Source of the DNA: Flavobacteriaceae bacterium UBA3611
GTDB taxonomy: Bacteria > Bacteroidota > Bacteroidia > Flavobacteriales > Flavobacteriaceae
DNA: 64,000 nucleotides
Assembly: GCA_002375495.1 (NCBI GenBank)
Contig: DFLU01000002.1
Coordinates: 389 to 64,388 of the forward strand
Reading direction: 5' to 3'
Position 1 is the stretch's first letter; each line of letters starts with the position of its first letter. Position numbers and translations under genes: made by a program. The notes under the pieces were generated by a model that had not been told where the DNA came from, did not search any database, and saw only the letters and a list, made by a program, of their open reading frames with translations. Shown here in pieces: positions 51,884 to 61,336 of this stretch.

Positions 51884-53305
51884 TTAGAATTGAAAATAGA
51901 TAAACGGTTGTAAGTCGCCCGCAAAATAAAAGATACAAAATGTAATCACATAATAGATACCGTAGCGCAAAGGTTTCGATGTTATATAGCCTATGTCTAA
52001 AATGTGTTCTCGATGGCGGTGTATCCATTCCCACACCATATAGCCAAACAACATGGCGATTCCGCTCAATGGCAGATATGGTTTCTTAAACAAAGTTTCT
52101 GAGAATACAATTTCTAGATACTGAAAAGCGTCGGTGATAGTTTCTGCCCTAAAAAAGACCCACGCAATCGTCACGATAAAAAAGGTAATCCCAATCCGAA
52201 AAATTTCTGGTAGTGTTGGGAGCAATCGATTGCTTTTGTATGTTCGATCTTTTTTGATGAACAACAAGACCGGAATGACACAAACGGCATGTACCAATCC
52301 CCAAAAAACAAAGGTTAAATTTGCTCCGTGCCATAAGCCGCTCACTAAAAACACTATGAGTATGTTAAGCATAAGCCTTGCTTTGGAAACTCTACTACCC
52401 CCCAAGGGTATGTACACATAATCACGAAACCACGTTGACAATGAAATATGCCATCTACGCCAAAAATCAGACAGGTCTTGTGCCAAATACGGAAAGTTGA
52501 AATTCTTCATCAAATCGAAGCCCAGCAACCTTGAAGTACCGATCGCGATGTTGCTGTAGCCAGAAAAATCACCATAAATCTGGAAGGCAAAAAATACGGC
52601 TGTAAAAAAGAGGGTACTACCCGATTGGTCTTGGTAGCTTTCAAAATAGGTGTTTACAAACAGGGCGCAATTGTCTGCTATCACCATTTTTTGGAAGAGT
52701 CCGGCAAGTATCAATCGGAGTCCGTCTATATTTTTTTTATAATTGAAGGTACGTACTTTCTGAAACTGTGGCAACAGGTTTGAAGCTCTTTCAATAGGTC
52801 CGGCTACCAGCTGCGGAAAAAAGGAAACAAAGGCAAAAAACGCTACTATATTCGAAGTAGGCTCTAACCTTTTTCTATAGATATCGATGGTATAGCTCAG
52901 CGTCTGAAAGGTGTAAAAGCTAATCCCAACAGGAAGTAAAATATTCCAGCTAGTTGCCTTAAGACTGGTTCCGAAGAGCGCAAAGGTGTCTACAAACGTT
53001 TCTACAAAAAAGTTGAAATACTTAAAAACCCCTAACAGCCCCAAATTAAATACCAAGCTCACTACCAGCAATGCTTTCCGCTTGCCAGCAGCAGTAGTTT
53101 TGCCCAATAATCGCCCCACCGTAAAATCTACCAGCGAACTCATGAATATTAATGACAGGAAGCGCCAATCCCAGAAAGAATAGAAAATATAGCTTACTAC
53201 CACCAAAAAGACATTTTGGAGGGATAACGATCGCCTAAACAAAGTCCAGTATAGCACTAAGACTATTGGGAAGAACACAGCAAAATCTACAGTATTGAAT
53301 AACAT
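51884..53305 (-). CDS. MBOAT-family O-acyltransferase (AlgI-like)
   Basis: 473 residues with about ten membrane helices. Family marks: PVGISFYTFQTLSYTIDIYR, FFPQLVAGPIERA, FGDFSGYSNIAIG-like segment, WHISLSTWFRDYVYIPLGGSR, and the catalytic His in VSGLWHGANLTFVFWG (about 325). It moves acyl groups across the inner membrane for O-acylation of polysaccharide, as AlgI does for alginate or DltB for teichoic acid. Immediately upstream of the SGNH partner and next to a glycosyltransferase cluster, so decoration of this surface glycan is the natural reading. Divergent from the methyltransferase, sharing a 112-bp gap. Confidence 0.93.
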   Translation of the reverse strand: MLFNTVDFAVFFPIVLVLYWTLFRRSLSLQNVFLVVVSYIFYSFWDWRFLSLIFMSSLVDFTVGRLLGKTTAAGKRKALLVVSLVFNLGLLGVFKYFNFFVETFVDTFALFGTSLKATSWNILLPVGISFYTFQTLSYTIDIYRKRLEPTSNIVAFFAFVSFFPQLVAGPIERASNLLPQFQKVRTFNYKKNIDGLRLILAGLFQKMVIADNCALFVNTYFESYQDQSGSTLFFTAVFFAFQIYGDFSGYSNIAIGTSRLLGFDLMKNFNFPYLAQDLSDFWRRWHISLSTWFRDYVYIPLGGSRVSKARLMLNILIVFLVSGLWHGANLTFVFWGLVHAVCVIPVLLFIKKDRTYKSNRLLPTLPEIFRIGITFFIVTIAWVFFRAETITDAFQYLEIVFSETLFKKPYLPLSGIAMLFGYMVWEWIHRHREHILDIGYITSKPLRYGIYYVITFCIFYFAGDLQPFIYFQF

Positions 53306-53417
53306 ACGGGCGACGTGCGTTTAGATTCGGCAATCTACAAACAATCGTATAAAAAACCGCCTAATAAAAATATGTTTTCTCACACAGCTAGGAAGTTAGA
53401 ATTTGTAATTTAGCGGC

Positions 53418-54158
53418 ATGTATACGGCTGTTAAAAAATTGGCATACACACTCATCCCGAAGCGATTTTTATTGAAAAACGAACTGTTTTTCAGGTCGCT
53501 ATTCGCACAACGCTACAAAGGCAAGAACCACACTTGCCCGATTTGTGAACACTCGTTAAAAACGTTTATCACCCTAGATGATGGTGACCTACTCTGCCCG
53601 TTTTGCGGTAGCCGTTCACGCACTCGTCGTTTGTATGGCATCTTAACCACAGAAGGCTTACTACAAGGAAAGGTACTCCATTTTTCTCCGTCTCGTAGCT
53701 TATACCGAAAGTTTAGTAAAAATTCTACTATTGCGTATTCGAGTACCGATTATGAAGACGAGTTTATAGCTGAATACAGCTATGATATTACCAACATCGA
53801 TTGTGCCGACAACAGCTTCAACGTAATTATTTGCTACCACATCCTAGAGCATATTGAAAACGACCTGAAGGCTATGGAAGAACTCTACCGAGTATTGCAA
53901 CCTGGCGGAACTTGCTTGGTGCAGACTCCCTTTAAAGAAGGCACCGGCGTGTATGAAGATGATAGCATTACTTCGGAAACAGGCAGACTGGAAGCATTTG
54001 GTCAAGAAGATCATGTACGCATCTATTCTGTTGATGGACTGAAAAACAGATTGCTGGCGAGCGGATTTACAGATATTTCAGTAAAAAATTATGGCGAAGA
54101 ACACCACGAAGGGCTAGCTCCAGAAACCGTACTATTTCTCAAAAAACCCCTATCTTAA
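53418..54158 (+). CDS. Methyltransferase with N-terminal zinc ribbon
   Basis: 246 residues. Residues about 40-75 form a zinc ribbon (CPICEHSLKTFITLDDGDLLCPFCGSRSRTR, two CxxC). A class I SAM methyltransferase domain follows (GKVLHFSPSRSLYRKF, DITNIDCADNSFNVIICYHILEHIEN, ELYRVLQPGGTCLVQTPF). This layout occurs in sugar or glycan methyltransferases of polysaccharide clusters. The first gene of a plus-strand run; 3 bp separate its stop from the next glycosyltransferase start. Confidence 0.85.
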   Translation: MYTAVKKLAYTLIPKRFLLKNELFFRSLFAQRYKGKNHTCPICEHSLKTFITLDDGDLLCPFCGSRSRTRRLYGILTTEGLLQGKVLHFSPSRSLYRKFSKNSTIAYSSTDYEDEFIAEYSYDITNIDCADNSFNVIICYHILEHIENDLKAMEELYRVLQPGGTCLVQTPFKEGTGVYEDDSITSETGRLEAFGQEDHVRIYSVDGLKNRLLASGFTDISVKNYGEEHHEGLAPETVLFLKKPLS

Positions 54159-54161
54159 GCC

Positions 54162-55052
54162 ATGCTTTCTGTGCTCATCCCTACATACAACCACAATGTA
54201 CTACCGCTAGTTACAGCGCTAAACAGTGAGCTATTAGAATTAGAAATTCCCTACGAAATTCTGGTATTTGACGATGGTTCAACAGAATGGCTTGAGGAAA
54301 ACAAAAAGGTAGGAGAATTTCCGAAGACAACATTCCGAAGATACGAACAAAACAAAGGGCGAAGTGCCATTCGAAATGCATTAGCCAGCAGTGCAAAGTA
54401 TGCCATGTTGCTTTTTTTAGATGCAGATGTGATGCCGGTCTCAACTACGTTTATTGGCACCTATGTACAAACCATCAAAACGAATAAGGCAACTGTAATT
54501 TATGGAGGTGTAGCGTACAACGAAGAGAAACCTCCTATTGAAAATCGACTGCGCTGGGAATACGGCAGCAACCGTGAAGTAAAAGCCGTGTCAGAAAGAC
54601 AAAAGCGTCCGCATTTTGTTATTACACAAAACGTTGCCATAGAGAAAGAGGTATATTTAAACCTCAACATCCCAACGAGCAACTTTTATGGCGATGATCT
54701 TGTCTTTTCACAAGAATTGAAGCGAAAACAAATCGAAGTTTTGCACATACACAATCCGGTATATCATTTAGGTTTGGAAACCTCCCAACAATACCTAGAA
54801 AAAGCCCTCAGTGCTGTAAAATCTATTGTTGCGCTCGAAAAAAAAGGGGGTATCGACAACGATTTCACCAAATTGCAACAAACGTATCTGAAAATTAAAA
54901 AGTCTGGGGGGCTTGGGATTTTTAAATGGTTTATTGCACCAAAAAAACAAAAGATGGAACAGAATTTCCTGTCGGAAAAGCCCAACTTAAGATGGTTCGA
55001 TCTGTACCGCCTTTTGTATTATATTGAATTAAAATCGGACCCCAATGCCTAA
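54162..55052 (+). CDS. Family 2 glycosyltransferase
   Basis: 296 residues. GT-A fold: MLSVLIPTYNHNVLPLVTALN, LVFDDGSTEWLEE and the metal-binding DxD in LLFLDADVMP (about 88-96). The acceptor part (about 125-296) is basic and less conserved. Adds one sugar to a lipid-linked glycan on the cytosolic side. Overlaps the next glycosyltransferase by 8 bp, so both are translated from one message. Confidence 0.92.
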   Translation: MLSVLIPTYNHNVLPLVTALNSELLELEIPYEILVFDDGSTEWLEENKKVGEFPKTTFRRYEQNKGRSAIRNALASSAKYAMLLFLDADVMPVSTTFIGTYVQTIKTNKATVIYGGVAYNEEKPPIENRLRWEYGSNREVKAVSERQKRPHFVITQNVAIEKEVYLNLNIPTSNFYGDDLVFSQELKRKQIEVLHIHNPVYHLGLETSQQYLEKALSAVKSIVALEKKGGIDNDFTKLQQTYLKIKKSGGLGIFKWFIAPKKQKMEQNFLSEKPNLRWFDLYRLLYYIELKSDPNA

Positions 55053-55992
55053 GTTTTCTATTATCATACCGTTGTACAACAAAGAAAAAGACATCGCTAA
55101 AACTTTGAACAGTCTTTTCTTGCAGACGGAAACCGATTATGAAATTGTACTCGTAAACGATGGATCTACCGATAATAGTGAAGGGGTAGTAACCAGTTTT
55201 GACGATGCTCGCATCCGATATTTCAGCAAAGAAAACGAAGGTGTTTCAAAAACACGGAATTTTGCTGTAACCAAAGCCACCAGTGAACATATCGTATTCT
55301 TAGATGCCGATGATTATTGGTATCCGAACCATTTAGAAAATTTAGACGGATTAATCCATTCCTTTCCAAACGAGCAATGGTATGCAACCGCCTACGAAAA
55401 ACGCCACCATAAAAATTTTATCAGTTCAATGCGTTCTCCTATCTTAAAAAAACCATCTGGATGGAAAGGTTTGGTGCCTAACTATTTTGAAAATAGCCTT
55501 ATCGATCCATTGGCATGGACCTCTGCCGTCTGCTTTAAAAAATCCTTTTTTGAATCGCTTGGCGGATTCGATACTGCCATCACCCACGGCGCCGGAGAAG
55601 ATACCGACCTATGGATTCGCGCTGCATTACAAGCACCTTTGGTTTTCTCTACTGAAATCACAGCCCGACACAATTTAGATGGTACCAACCGAATTTCGAA
55701 CACCCCTACCCTGATTCGTAAATTCATGGATGTTGGAGTTTATGAAAAGGAAATAGAAAACCATCCAGGTTTAAAGGCATATCTCGACATCAACAGATTT
55801 TCTTTTGCCATGCAACATAAGATGGCAGGAGATTTGGCGACTTTTAAAATGTTTGCCAAAGATATCGACACGAATAACCTCACGGGAAAACAGCGCTATA
55901 TGCTGAAACAGCCAAAACAAGTTTTGCGTTTATTGTTAAAAGGAAAGGCCCTCGCTGAAAAGGCGGGAATACGATTAACCTCTTTTAATTGA
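55045..55992 (+). CDS. Family 2 glycosyltransferase
   Basis: 315 residues. KFSIIIPLYNKEKDIAKTLNSLF, IVLVNDGSTDNSEG, KTRNFAVTKATSEHIVFLDADDYW (DxD-type) and HGAGEDTDLWIRAAL are the GT2 landmarks. Forms a tandem pair with the preceding gene but is clearly divergent, so it likely makes a different linkage. Its 3' end overlaps the convergent ketoisomerase gene by 18 bp (55975-55992). Confidence 0.92.
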   Translation: MPKFSIIIPLYNKEKDIAKTLNSLFLQTETDYEIVLVNDGSTDNSEGVVTSFDDARIRYFSKENEGVSKTRNFAVTKATSEHIVFLDADDYWYPNHLENLDGLIHSFPNEQWYATAYEKRHHKNFISSMRSPILKKPSGWKGLVPNYFENSLIDPLAWTSAVCFKKSFFESLGGFDTAITHGAGEDTDLWIRAALQAPLVFSTEITARHNLDGTNRISNTPTLIRKFMDVGVYEKEIENHPGLKAYLDINRFSFAMQHKMAGDLATFKMFAKDIDTNNLTGKQRYMLKQPKQVLRLLLKGKALAEKAGIRLTSFN

Positions 55993-56394
55993 TTTAAAGT
56001 CGGCGTAGTCTCTAATATAATCGTCTTCATCATACTCAGCACTCACCAGCGAAAGACAAACCGCACCTGCAGAAAAATTCTCTAGTTCACGCCACACCCC
56101 ACTTGGGATTAACAACCCTTTGTTGGGTCGGTTCAACAAAAAAGTTTTTCGGTTTTTACCATTATCTAACACCACAGAAAAGCTACCGCTCACGGCAATT
56201 AAGAATTGTTGTAGTTGCTTGTGTGCATGTCCGCCCCTGATTGAATCACTTGGCACATCATACAGGTAGTAAACTCGTTTTATTTCGTAGGGCAACAGGT
56301 CTTTTTCGACTACAGAAAGATTGCCACGGCCGTCTTCGGCAATGATTTTGGGTATCTCGGTTAAGGTTATTGTATCTAGATCAACGTATTGCAT
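55975..56394 (-). CDS. fdtA: dTDP-4-oxo-6-deoxyhexose 3,4-ketoisomerase (FdtA/QdtA type)
   Basis: 139 residues from the ATG at 56394 (MQYVDLDTITL); the longer frame runs into the upstream gene. Cupin fold with the family motif RGGHAHKQLQQFLIAVSG (about 54-71) and NKGLLIPSGVWRELENFSAGAVCL. FdtA and QdtA move the keto group from C4 to C3 of dTDP-6-deoxyhexulose; the C4 stereochemistry (fucose or quinovose series) cannot be read here. The partner aminotransferase and acyltransferase are 5 kb away at 61337-63423. Overlaps the upstream glycosyltransferase by 14 bp. Confidence 0.88.
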   Translation of the reverse strand: MQYVDLDTITLTEIPKIIAEDGRGNLSVVEKDLLPYEIKRVYYLYDVPSDSIRGGHAHKQLQQFLIAVSGSFSVVLDNGKNRKTFLLNRPNKGLLIPSGVWRELENFSAGAVCLSLVSAEYDEDDYIRDYADFKSIKRG

Positions 56395-57484
56395 CTTGTA
56401 CCAATTGGTTCCACTTTTTTGAAATTTCCTGCATCGAAAACTGAGCAACAGACGCTTTTGCGTTTATTTCACAATTTTTTCGTAGCGCCTCATTTTGCAT
56501 CATTTCTTGCAGGCCTTCAGCAAATAAAGATACTTCTCTTTTTGGGATGAGCAAACCATTTTCCCGGTCGTTTACTATTTCCGAAGGCCCCGAAACAATA
56601 TCTAAAGACACTACGGGAACTCCCAATGAAAGCGCTTCTACCAACACCATGGGAAAACCTTCAAATCGGCTGGTCAACGTGACACACTGTGCCTTTGCTA
56701 CAATTGAAAATGGTGATTGTTGCGGTAAAAAAATGATATTTTCTTGAGATGGCAAAGCTTGGGTAAAGGTTTTGAGTTGTTCTTTATCGGGACCATCACC
56801 TAAAATCACCAAGAAGCACCCATCTTTCCATAGGTTTGAGGCAGTAAAAGCATTTAATAGAAACGTAAAATCTTTTACAGTATCGTCTATCCTTCCGTAG
56901 GAAAGTATGTATTTTTTATGCTGAAGGATCTCAGGTACTGCGGAAATATCTGCTCCCCATCTGTCATCAAATGCATTGTGGATGGTCTGTCCATTTTTAA
57001 CACCTAAGGACGGAAACAACTGTTCTGTAATGTAATTAGACACGCCAACAGTAGTGTTGTTCTTATTGTAAGTTTTTGCCAACTTTTTTGGAGCATCTGA
57101 AAAATAGAGCGCTTTATTGGCGCTGTGTACAACGTAGATTTTCGGGATGCCTTTATAGATTACTTTATGGTAAAACACTTCCCGATTATAGTTGGTCTTG
57201 GTGCGGTGATCGATGATTAAATCGAATGAATGCTTTTTCAAATAGGCCCTTAGCTTCAAAATACGTTTAAATCTGCCCCCAAATTTTTCGGTATCAGATT
57301 TCAACAAACCTAAGTTGAGTAAAGTACCTTTGTAAGGATATGCAATTTGGTTGGTCAGAATGGCGATATGTACGTCATGACCGTGATGGTGCAGCATTTC
57401 AGACAACATCGCAGCCGACCGTTCTGCACCGCCCGTTCCGAGTGAAATACTCACTATACAAATTTTTTTATGCGTATTTTGCAA
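56381..57484 (-). CDS. GT4-family glycosyltransferase
   Basis: 367 residues. GT-B fold: KICIVSISLGTGGAERSAAMLSEML (acceptor domain), YILSYGRIDDTVKDFTFLL and LVILGDGPDKEQLK (donor domain), SRFEGFPMVLVEALSLGVPVVS (catalytic EX7E region). A retaining glycosyltransferase of the surface-glycan locus. It overlaps fdtA at its end and starts 35 bp from the divergent GT4 at 57520. Confidence 0.93.
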   Translation of the reverse strand: MQNTHKKICIVSISLGTGGAERSAAMLSEMLHHHGHDVHIAILTNQIAYPYKGTLLNLGLLKSDTEKFGGRFKRILKLRAYLKKHSFDLIIDHRTKTNYNREVFYHKVIYKGIPKIYVVHSANKALYFSDAPKKLAKTYNKNNTTVGVSNYITEQLFPSLGVKNGQTIHNAFDDRWGADISAVPEILQHKKYILSYGRIDDTVKDFTFLLNAFTASNLWKDGCFLVILGDGPDKEQLKTFTQALPSQENIIFLPQQSPFSIVAKAQCVTLTSRFEGFPMVLVEALSLGVPVVSLDIVSGPSEIVNDRENGLLIPKREVSLFAEGLQEMMQNEALRKNCEINAKASVAQFSMQEISKKWNQLVQDAIR

Positions 57485-57519
57485 TCGTAAATCTGTTTAA
57501 TAACACGTACCCAAGTTAC

Positions 57520-58656
57520 ATGAAAATACTGTTGGTAGGCGAATATAATGCTTCTCACTTTACTTTAAAAGAAGGGCTGGTACAATTGGGGCATGAAGTA
57601 ACCGTAGTTGGTCTGGGCGATGGCTTTAAAAACAGGAAGGTAGATGTAAATTTTAATCGGCCGTACGAAAACGGAGCCAAAGCCTTTTTTAAGCGTATTG
57701 TTTATAAACTCTTCAAGGTAGACCTGAATTCGGTGAGCATTAAAAAACAATTTCAGCAACATCGCGAATTATTCTCGGGAAATGATATTGTGCAACTCAT
57801 CAATGAAAATTCATTTGGCACTGTACCCGAAGTGGAGCAACAATTACTTGATTTTATATTTCAGCACAACAAAAAAGTGTTTCTGCTTTCCTGCGGAACG
57901 GATCATCTGAGTGTTAAATATGCGATGGAAGAAAAGTTTCGGTATAGCATTGCCACCCCATATCTTGAAAAACGGGGAACCGAAGCGCAGTTCTTGCACA
58001 TGACACAATACATTAGAAAAGATTTTGAAGCCTTGCACCATTTTATCATGAAGCATATTGAAGGAATTATTGCTTCAGATCTAGATTATCATATCCCGTT
58101 GCTCGGGCATCCAAAATACTTAGGAATGGTTCCTAACCCAGTCCACTTGGCTAAGTTTCCGTTCAAAAAACCTGTGGTAAAAGATAAAGTGGTGATTTTT
58201 CACGGAATTAACCAAAACAACTATTACAAGAAAGGCAACGATATTTTTGAAGCTGCATTAGCATTCGTAGCTAAAACGCATTCAGAAAAGATTGAAGTCA
58301 TTACCGTGCGGAGTGTCCCTTATGAGACTTATATTAAATTATTTGACGACTGCCATATTTTGCTAGATCAAGTGTATGCCTACGATCAAGGTTTTAACGC
58401 CCTAGAAGCCATGGCCAAAGGGAAGGTAGTTTTTACAGGGGCCGAACAGGAATTTTTAGATTACTACCATTTAAAAGAAGATGAAGTCGCCATTAATGCG
58501 CTACCAGATGCGCGTTCCATCGCCGACAAGCTGATAGGGCTGATTGAGAATCCGGAAAAAATCAGCGAGATAGCTACAAACGCCCGTGCTTTTGTTGAAA
58601 AGGAACACGACCACATTTTGGCCTCACAGCGTTATTTTGAGAAATGGACCAGTTGA
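57520..58656 (+). CDS. GT4-like glycosyltransferase
   Basis: 378 residues from the ATG at 57520 (MKILLVGEYNASHFTLKEGL); the frame continuing to 57340 is antisense to the divergent gene. GT-B organisation: N-terminal Rossmann domain, LVGEYNASHFT, then VVIFHGINQNNYYKKGNDIFEAAL and YDQGFNALEAMAKGKVVFTGAEQEF (EX7E-like). More divergent from GT4 than its neighbour. It ends at the repeat array. Confidence 0.88.
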   Translation: MKILLVGEYNASHFTLKEGLVQLGHEVTVVGLGDGFKNRKVDVNFNRPYENGAKAFFKRIVYKLFKVDLNSVSIKKQFQQHRELFSGNDIVQLINENSFGTVPEVEQQLLDFIFQHNKKVFLLSCGTDHLSVKYAMEEKFRYSIATPYLEKRGTEAQFLHMTQYIRKDFEALHHFIMKHIEGIIASDLDYHIPLLGHPKYLGMVPNPVHLAKFPFKKPVVKDKVVIFHGINQNNYYKKGNDIFEAALAFVAKTHSEKIEVITVRSVPYETYIKLFDDCHILLDQVYAYDQGFNALEAMAKGKVVFTGAEQEFLDYYHLKEDEVAINALPDARSIADKLIGLIENPEKISEIATNARAFVEKEHDHILASQRYFEKWTS

Positions 58657-58669
58657 GATTGGGGTGTTG

Positions 58670-59088
58670 CACTTCGACTCCGCTCAGTGTGACAGGTGCT
58701 GGATGCTGGAAGCTGCACTTCGACTCCGCTCAGTGTGACAGATGCTGGATGCTGGAAGCTGCACTTCGACTCCGCTCAGTGTGACAGATGCTGGATGCTG
58801 CACTTCGACTCCGCTCAGTGTGACAGGTGCTTGATGCGGGATGTTGGATGCTGGAAGTAGGTCAATATAACTTTAAATCTTTTGTCCATATTCCCTAGTC
58901 TATATTCTATAATCTCTAAATAGAATTCAGTGTGACAGGTGCCGCGGGTTGGATGTTGAGTGCTGCACTTCGACTGCGCTCAGTGTGACAGATGCTGGAT
59001 GCTGGAAGTTCGAAGAAATTTAACACATATCACTTCCATCTGCCATTTTTATACTTCCTACTTCACACTTCCATCTTCCCACTTCAAA
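58670..59088. repeat. Array of REP-like palindromes and 7-bp-period tracts
   Basis: Five full CACTTCGACTCCGCTCAGTG-type copies start at 58670, 58716, 58762, 58801 and 58966 (the last with TGCGCT), and a half copy lies at 58924. They are spaced by GTGCTGG/ATGCTGG heptamers. Degenerate heptamers fill 58860-58925 (CATATTC, TATATTC) and 59031-59088 (CTTCCAT, CTTCACA). It fills the 433-bp gap between the GT4 and the dioxygenase gene. No coding capacity. Confidence 0.85.
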
Positions 59089-59089
59089 T

Positions 59090-59920
59090 TCATCTTTTTA
59101 CCTTCGGAAGTCGCAACTCCATTGAAACACGTGTATTTTCACTTCGGTTTACTGCAGCACCATGAATTAAGAATGGTGAAAACAACAATGCTTCCCCTTC
59201 TTTTGGGTTTGGACGAATCATACGAAGATCGGCCGACTTCGTCTTTAAAATACAGGGAACATAATAGGTGTTACCATTTATCTTTGCTCCTTTACTTTCG
59301 GTACGTAATATTTCGTTTTCGGGTAACAAATGACTTCCTGGGAGCACGGGTAGCGAAGTTTCTGGGGTACAGCCTTCAATGGGTATCCAAACATTGATCA
59401 CATCTTTCCAATAACTCAGATAGCCATCGCGGTGTGGCGGATTGATATCGAGTGAACTGGGGCGGTTAATGCGTATCTGGATATGCGATTTTTTCAATTC
59501 TTCAACATACGACGTGAGTTTGTATCCTAGGATATTTCCGAAGCGCTCGGCCAACATATCTATATCAAAATCGATATCGTCATTGGTTAAGTTTCGGGTA
59601 ATATCGATTACTTTTAGGTGATCTTCGTCTGTAGTAATTACGTTATGATAATTTTTAAGACTGAAATCTTCTGGGTACGGAATCTTGTGTATTTTAAATG
59701 CCTTGATGATATTAGCTGTAATCGATTGCTGAAGCGCATTAAATTCGTTGCCTTCAAACGCAGATACAACGCCGTAACCTTCATCTTGCCATGCAACTTT
59801 AGAAATCACACTGTCTTTCTTTTCGAACAACACTTCATTTTCACCCCAAAAAAAGTTGCCCTCAACAGCAAATTGAAAAGGTTTTCCATCTAGATAAAGG
59901 GTACACGTTTCTACAGACAT
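59090..59920 (-). CDS. PhyH-like 2-oxoglutarate/Fe(II) dioxygenase
   Basis: 276 residues from the ATG at 59920 (MSVETCTLYLDGKPF); the longer frame is antisense to the flippase. The double-stranded beta-helix shows the metal pair HRDGYLSYW (HxD, about 187-189) and the distal His and 2-oxoglutarate-binding Arg in FLIHGAAVNRSENTRVS. PhyH-family enzymes hydroxylate small molecules; in a polysaccharide locus the likely substrate is a sugar nucleotide or lipid-linked glycan, an inference. It starts 20 bp after the flippase stop and may share its transcript. Confidence 0.85.
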   Translation of the reverse strand: MSVETCTLYLDGKPFQFAVEGNFFWGENEVLFEKKDSVISKVAWQDEGYGVVSAFEGNEFNALQQSITANIIKAFKIHKIPYPEDFSLKNYHNVITTDEDHLKVIDITRNLTNDDIDFDIDMLAERFGNILGYKLTSYVEELKKSHIQIRINRPSSLDINPPHRDGYLSYWKDVINVWIPIEGCTPETSLPVLPGSHLLPENEILRTESKGAKINGNTYYVPCILKTKSADLRMIRPNPKEGEALLFSPFLIHGAAVNRSENTRVSMELRLPKVKR

Positions 59921-59940
59921 AAGGTTGCTAAAATTAGGGA

Positions 59941-61248
59941 TTATTCGATTTCTTCGGAAGGTATTTGTTGTTTTCTTTGTTTGTTGAAATAACGCCATAC
60001 CAAAAACGCCACCACAGCAAAATAAATTACGTAGCGCACCAGGTGTGCCAAGACTACTCCTTCTACTCCCATCGAATCTACAAATAAATGAGACAGCCCG
60101 AAAAACAATGCCAATGACAAGAGTTCGGTAAAAATAAAATTGCGAACCATGCGCTTGGCAACAAACTGATGTGCAAGTACCAAAGACATTAACCGCACGA
60201 AATCGCCAATAAGCTGCCATTTAAACAACGGCGCCATTTCGTCGAAATCGATAAAGACGTATTCAATAAATTGGTACCGTAAAAAATATATGAGCAACAT
60301 TCCCACGGCAAACAGTGGCAATAATGTTTTATAAATAGTCCCTACTTCGCTTAAAAAATCAGACTTTTGGCTGATTCCTGCGAATTTCGGAATTACATAT
60401 AGAGTAAAAATAGCGCCTGAAAACACCATGTAATTCTGTGAAAGCGTAGTCATGGCCGTCCATATCCCTGCGTCGTCTTCGCCCATTTTATCTACCAACA
60501 TATTCCGCAAGTCTAATTCTATAAAGTTAACCAGTACGGTAGAAGTAAAAGACATAAGCGTGAATGCAAGCAGCTGCTTTCCGTAGGGAATTTTGAAGGA
60601 AATTTCAGAAAAGATAATATACTCCCGTAGCACTTTTACAAAAATGAATAGCAGCACCAAAACCTGCAAAATCGGCAGAATGGCAATCGCCAGTAAAGCT
60701 CCATCAATATTATGTTGGTATAATAAAACGAGCGTAAGTGCTGCTCCCAAGATATAGGCAACAAGTTCAATCTTGGCAAATTGCTTATAGGCAGAAAGTC
60801 CGTTTACAATACCATTAAATACCCGCTGTATCGAAATAAACGGCACTACAACAGCTACAACTTTAATGATGTAGGCATATTCGGGTGTATAGAAAAAATA
60901 GGTGCTAAAGAAATCCGCACCAAAAAACAGCACGAAAAAGGTGAGCAGACTCCCGATTATCGTAAAAACAAAGGTGGTTGAAAATACTTTCTGAAGTTCG
61001 GGTTGGTTCTCTTTATATTCAGCTACATATTTTAAGACGCCGTTAAAAACCCCTAGGGAGGTGATAGACATCAATATGTTCATTAAGTTTCGTAACGAAC
61101 CCACTTTGGCATACCCGTCTTTTCCCACTAAGTCGGTAAGCTCACGCTGAATAAAAAACCCTACAAACAGGCGCACCATAATAACCACCGCATTTAGCGA
61201 GGTCATTTTTAGAAGCAGATTGGTTCTGATAAAGTGCGGTATTTTCAC
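59941..61248 (-). CDS. Polysaccharide flippase, Wzx/MATE-like
   Basis: 435 residues with about 12 membrane helices (e.g. 20-45, 85-105, 115-135, 150-175). The N-terminal LLLKMTSLNAVVIMVRLFVGFFIQRELTDLVG and middle FTLMSFTSTVLVNFIELDLRNMLV fit O-antigen/polysaccharide flippases. It moves lipid-linked repeat units to the periplasm and so links the cytosolic glycosyltransferases to the exported, acylated glycan. No wzy polymerase with a clear signature is seen in the window; the partial protein at 63510 is a candidate. Confidence 0.88.
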   Translation of the reverse strand: MKIPHFIRTNLLLKMTSLNAVVIMVRLFVGFFIQRELTDLVGKDGYAKVGSLRNLMNILMSITSLGVFNGVLKYVAEYKENQPELQKVFSTTFVFTIIGSLLTFFVLFFGADFFSTYFFYTPEYAYIIKVVAVVVPFISIQRVFNGIVNGLSAYKQFAKIELVAYILGAALTLVLLYQHNIDGALLAIAILPILQVLVLLFIFVKVLREYIIFSEISFKIPYGKQLLAFTLMSFTSTVLVNFIELDLRNMLVDKMGEDDAGIWTAMTTLSQNYMVFSGAIFTLYVIPKFAGISQKSDFLSEVGTIYKTLLPLFAVGMLLIYFLRYQFIEYVFIDFDEMAPLFKWQLIGDFVRLMSLVLAHQFVAKRMVRNFIFTELLSLALFFGLSHLFVDSMGVEGVVLAHLVRYVIYFAVVAFLVWRYFNKQRKQQIPSEEIE

Positions 61249-61336
61249 TAGTTGTATTTGGTATTTGTGACTTTGAGAGCCTCAGTCACCGCAAAAAATT
61301 GGTTCTAAAATAACTCCAAGCCACCTTAGTATCACG

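Noticed and set aside
59921..60220. Upstream extension of the dioxygenase frame
   Set aside because: It is a shadow of the flippase gene; the dioxygenase fold begins at the ATG at 59920.
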